Positions 50,518-64,000 of a DNA stretch of 64,000 bases are shown piece after piece. The stretch comes from Muraenolepis orangiensis. Taxonomy: Eukaryota > Chordata > Actinopteri > Gadiformes > Muraenolepididae. The DNA lies in NCBI GenBank assembly GCA_027704905.1, contig CM051015.1, forward strand, positions 12,919,969 through 12,983,968, in the 5' to 3' direction. A model generated the notes under the pieces. It saw only the letters and a program-made list of their open reading frames with translations, was not told where the DNA came from and did no database searches. The position numbers and the translations under genes were made by a program. Every line of letters starts with the position of its first letter. Positions within the stretch are counted from its first letter, which is position 1.

Positions 50518-51082
50518 GTTTTTCAAACTGAACTTAAAATGACTTGCACCAGCATCGGAGAGAGCCTTTCAGAATCCACACTTTCTTTGAGAAACAAAAA
50601 AAAAGGGAAAAAAATATAGATATATATATTCAGTTGTATAAATGTGCAAATGTTTTTTTTATTTCCAGTGACCCAGTAGGTTAAATGTAAGACCTTCTGA
50701 TGACAGACTTGACACTGTTGGGCCTTGTACCGGGGAAAGAGGCGGAAGGGAAAGAGATGTGAAAGCAGAGGTTTGCCAAGATAAAGCGTTGGGTGGAGGA
50801 GTGTATTGTTTTCCCCATTTGTTGAACTTTTGTGTTTAATTAAATTAAAAACCAGGGGTATGAAAGAAAAAAAAAAAGCCATCGTCATTTTCACCTGTGC
50901 CTGTGAGCGGCCGGTATAATGTTGTAATTGGATTCTTCAGCTACTATATAAATTATTTACAATAAACGGGTCTTTTACATACAGAGACAGATGTCTTCCT
51001 TTTGAGTGTGTGTCTATGTGGAGCGTAAAGCAGTAGACTTAGGCAAAAAGGCACGACAGTAGACCCATTGTGTGGAGCTGGT

Positions 51083-51285
<203 letters not shown>

Positions 51286-51429
51286 GGGGGGAGCGTTCTG
51301 ACCACAAGAGGTCTGGGCCTTATTGTGATGTACATGTGTGGGTCATACTTTGATACCCTGCCCCCTTCCCCACACACACACGTGGGTTTGGGCTGGGGAG
51401 ATGGGGTGGCTTTGGTGGAGCTTAGCTTA

Positions 51430-51530
51430 AAGACAGACAGAGAGAGAGTGAGAGAGAGACAGAGCGAGAGAGCGAGAGAGAGCAAGAGAGAGCGAGAGAG
51501 AGCAAGAGAGAGCGAGAGAGTGTAAGAGAG
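51430..51530. repeat. GAGA-rich low-complexity tract
   Basis: Repeated AGAGAGCGAGAG and AGAGCAAGAG words, about 100 bp. Confidence 0.85.
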
Positions 51531-52387
51531 GCAGCAGAGACACTCCAGAAGCGAACGCTTCACAAGCACCGCCTTTTGAACCGGAACGCAAGCTCAAATT
51601 CAAAAATATAACTTTAAAAAGCAAAGAAAATAAAAAAGTTAACTATTCTAAAAAGGAAAACATATGGGGGGGGGGGGGGGGGGGGATAAAACCAGACTTG
51701 CCTTTTGATATGTTTGATTACTTTCTTCGACAAGGGAAGAAAGCTCATCAATTAGAAATATATTAACCTCATGTTTGGGAGTGTTTTTGGGGGGTGGGGG
51801 TGCCGGGAGGAGGGGAGGGGCGTGGGAAATCTTGAAATATTGGTGAGTTTTGCCATTTGTGTTTCATTGTGTACGTTGGTTTTCATGTCCATCAATTTTT
51901 TTGCGCAGCTCTACAAAGACAGAACATTTTGTCCCCCCGCCTCCCTCCAAAAAAGTCTCTACAAATCAAGAGTAAAAATGAAAAAACCCATCCTACAACG
52001 AACCGCCGAGGAGCGTCGAGGGATGCTGGGAGAACCGCCAGTGAGAGCCAGGCTATATGGGGAGGGCCGCGTGGGGCGAGTGGTGGCAGAGGGCGGGGCG
52101 ACTGTCCTTAAACAAAAAAAATAGGTTTGTTTGTTGTATTTAAAGCCAGAGGTCTGTTGATCGTCGCTGCCGTTCTGCTGCAACAACAGCAGTGCCCCCT
52201 CTCCCCCCTGTGGTTTGGGGGGCCGACGACAGCTGAGCCAGGAGCCCTGCTCGTAGCGAGTCTGAGTGTGGGGGATTGCAGGGGGCTGGTGTGGGGTGGT
52301 TTATGGTGGTGGCAGGACACCACTGGCCCCTTTGCCGACATTCCTGGTAGTGATGCAGGTGGTTTGTGGCTCAGGGTGTCCTGGGGG

Positions 52388-62977
<10,590 letters not shown>

Positions 62978-62979
62978 CT

Positions 62980-63940
62980 GAGAGAACACACACACACACA
63001 CACACAGGCAAGCACACACACAGGCACGCACACACAAAGAGACATACACACGAAGAGAGGAGGAGCAAAGATTGTTTAGAAGAGGACAAGAAAGGTGGTG
63101 GTGGTGGTGGGGGAGATAGGAAATGGATGGTTTAGTAACAGACAGGATCTGTATGGTATTGCAGTAGATGGAAATGTTCAAAAAGAAGCTCTAAAAGCTT
63201 CCACGGAGAATAAGTAGGAGGAAGGGATACCGCTGGAGACGGGAAGCAGAGAACACACCAGGTAGGAAGAGGGCTGGTCGGAAATGTTAATAAAAGAGGA
63301 AAGCACCTACTCTCATAGAAAGATTTCTTTCAATCAGGAATAATGTATCTCTTTTCAGGCCCGGGAAAATTATTTTAATAAAAAAAAAACGTTCTAATCT
63401 GCATGGACCTCATCAGCCAGCCTTTCCGACTTAATGGTGCACTCGTCCCTCCAGTAATCACCAAGGATTTTGCTTCCTCCTTCGAAGAATTGCCCTTCCC
63501 TTCTTGCCACATCGCGTGGAAACCCAGACTATGGTGATTCTGGTGTGCTCCTGTTGCATAAAATGAAGACCGCTGTCCACATTAATAACGTCTCGAAATA
63601 CGTTGATACGTTCACTAATAGTGTTGTGTTTTATTCACACTCATTTTAATTTCTCAGACTGCCACTGTTCTGGGGTCGAACAGACGTTAGACGTGTGTGT
63701 GTGTGTGTGTGGTCACAGCGCTTTCTATTTTCAGTTGTAATTTACTTGCAACAATGTGCAACATATAGCCTCTCCAGGAAGTAATGTGTGTGTGTGTGTA
63801 TGACAGTGTGTGATCAAGGTTCAACATTTTTAATTGCTATATGCAACAAGTACAATGGAATGCTTACTCCCCATTCCCTCCTGCAGTATGAAATTCATAC
63901 AATTTAGCACTATAGTCTATACTTATACAACAATTTACAA

Positions 63941-64000
<60 letters not shown>
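62980..64000. other. r3hdm1 intron continuing past the window
   Basis: No further exon recognised. 63300-63660 is complex and non-repetitive. A string near 63815-63890 (GCAACAAGTACAATGGAATG) resembles a dispersed repeat end. A pure GT run starts at about 63942 and reaches the window edge. Confidence 0.45.

Overview
This is vertebrate nuclear DNA from a ray-finned fish. The genes are split into many short exons with GT-AG (and one GC-AG) introns, the DNA transposons are teleost types (hAT and Tc1/mariner), there are tRNA-derived SINE pieces, and (CA/GT)n runs are very dense, with five pure tracts of about 170-235 bp. That microsatellite load recalls codfishes (Gadiformes), but this is an inference from repeat style, not an identification.

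Layout. (1) 1-12.4 kb: an interferon-inducible N-myc interactor / IFI35 family gene on the minus strand (12252-8946, nine coding exons, 368 aa) and a decayed second copy in inverted tail-to-tail orientation on the plus strand (641-3538). The two form an imperfect inverted repeat with arms of about 3.4-4 kb around a 4.3 kb spacer. The spacer holds a hAT remnant, a near-perfect 42-bp-stem palindrome, two minisatellites and about 1.8 kb of non-repetitive sequence. (2) 12.4-24.1 kb: a complete PARP14-type mono-ADP-ribosyltransferase on the plus strand, with 26 coding exons whose phases join into an open frame of 1831 codons. Order: RRM-like start, KH-like region, three macrodomains, KH-like/WWE exon, catalytic domain with H-Y-L triad. 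It is divergent from the NMI/IFI35 gene, and an ISRE-like motif lies in the roughly 300 bp between their start codons. (3) 24.1-28.4 kb: intergenic, with nested DNA transposons. (4) 28.4-39.4 kb: ubxn4 (erasin) on the plus strand, 13 coding exons, 530 aa. (5) 39.4-50.5 kb: transposon-rich intergenic DNA with a degraded LINE, a Tc1 copy carrying two internal tandem expansions, hAT-like elements and SINE pieces. (6) 50.5-64 kb: the 3' half of r3hdm1 on the minus strand (eleven exons seen; the gene continues beyond the window), with introns rich in dinucleotide repeats and candidate conserved noncoding blocks.

How the genes relate. NMI/IFI35 and PARP14 are both interferon-response genes and look like a co-regulated divergent pair. 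ubxn4 and r3hdm1 are housekeeping neighbours that are also adjacent in mammals; here they converge. The most interesting structure is the inverted NMI/IFI35 duplication, which could yield antisense or double-stranded RNA inside an antiviral locus. Next are the three macrodomains, all of which lack the glycine-rich loop typical of hydrolytic macrodomains.
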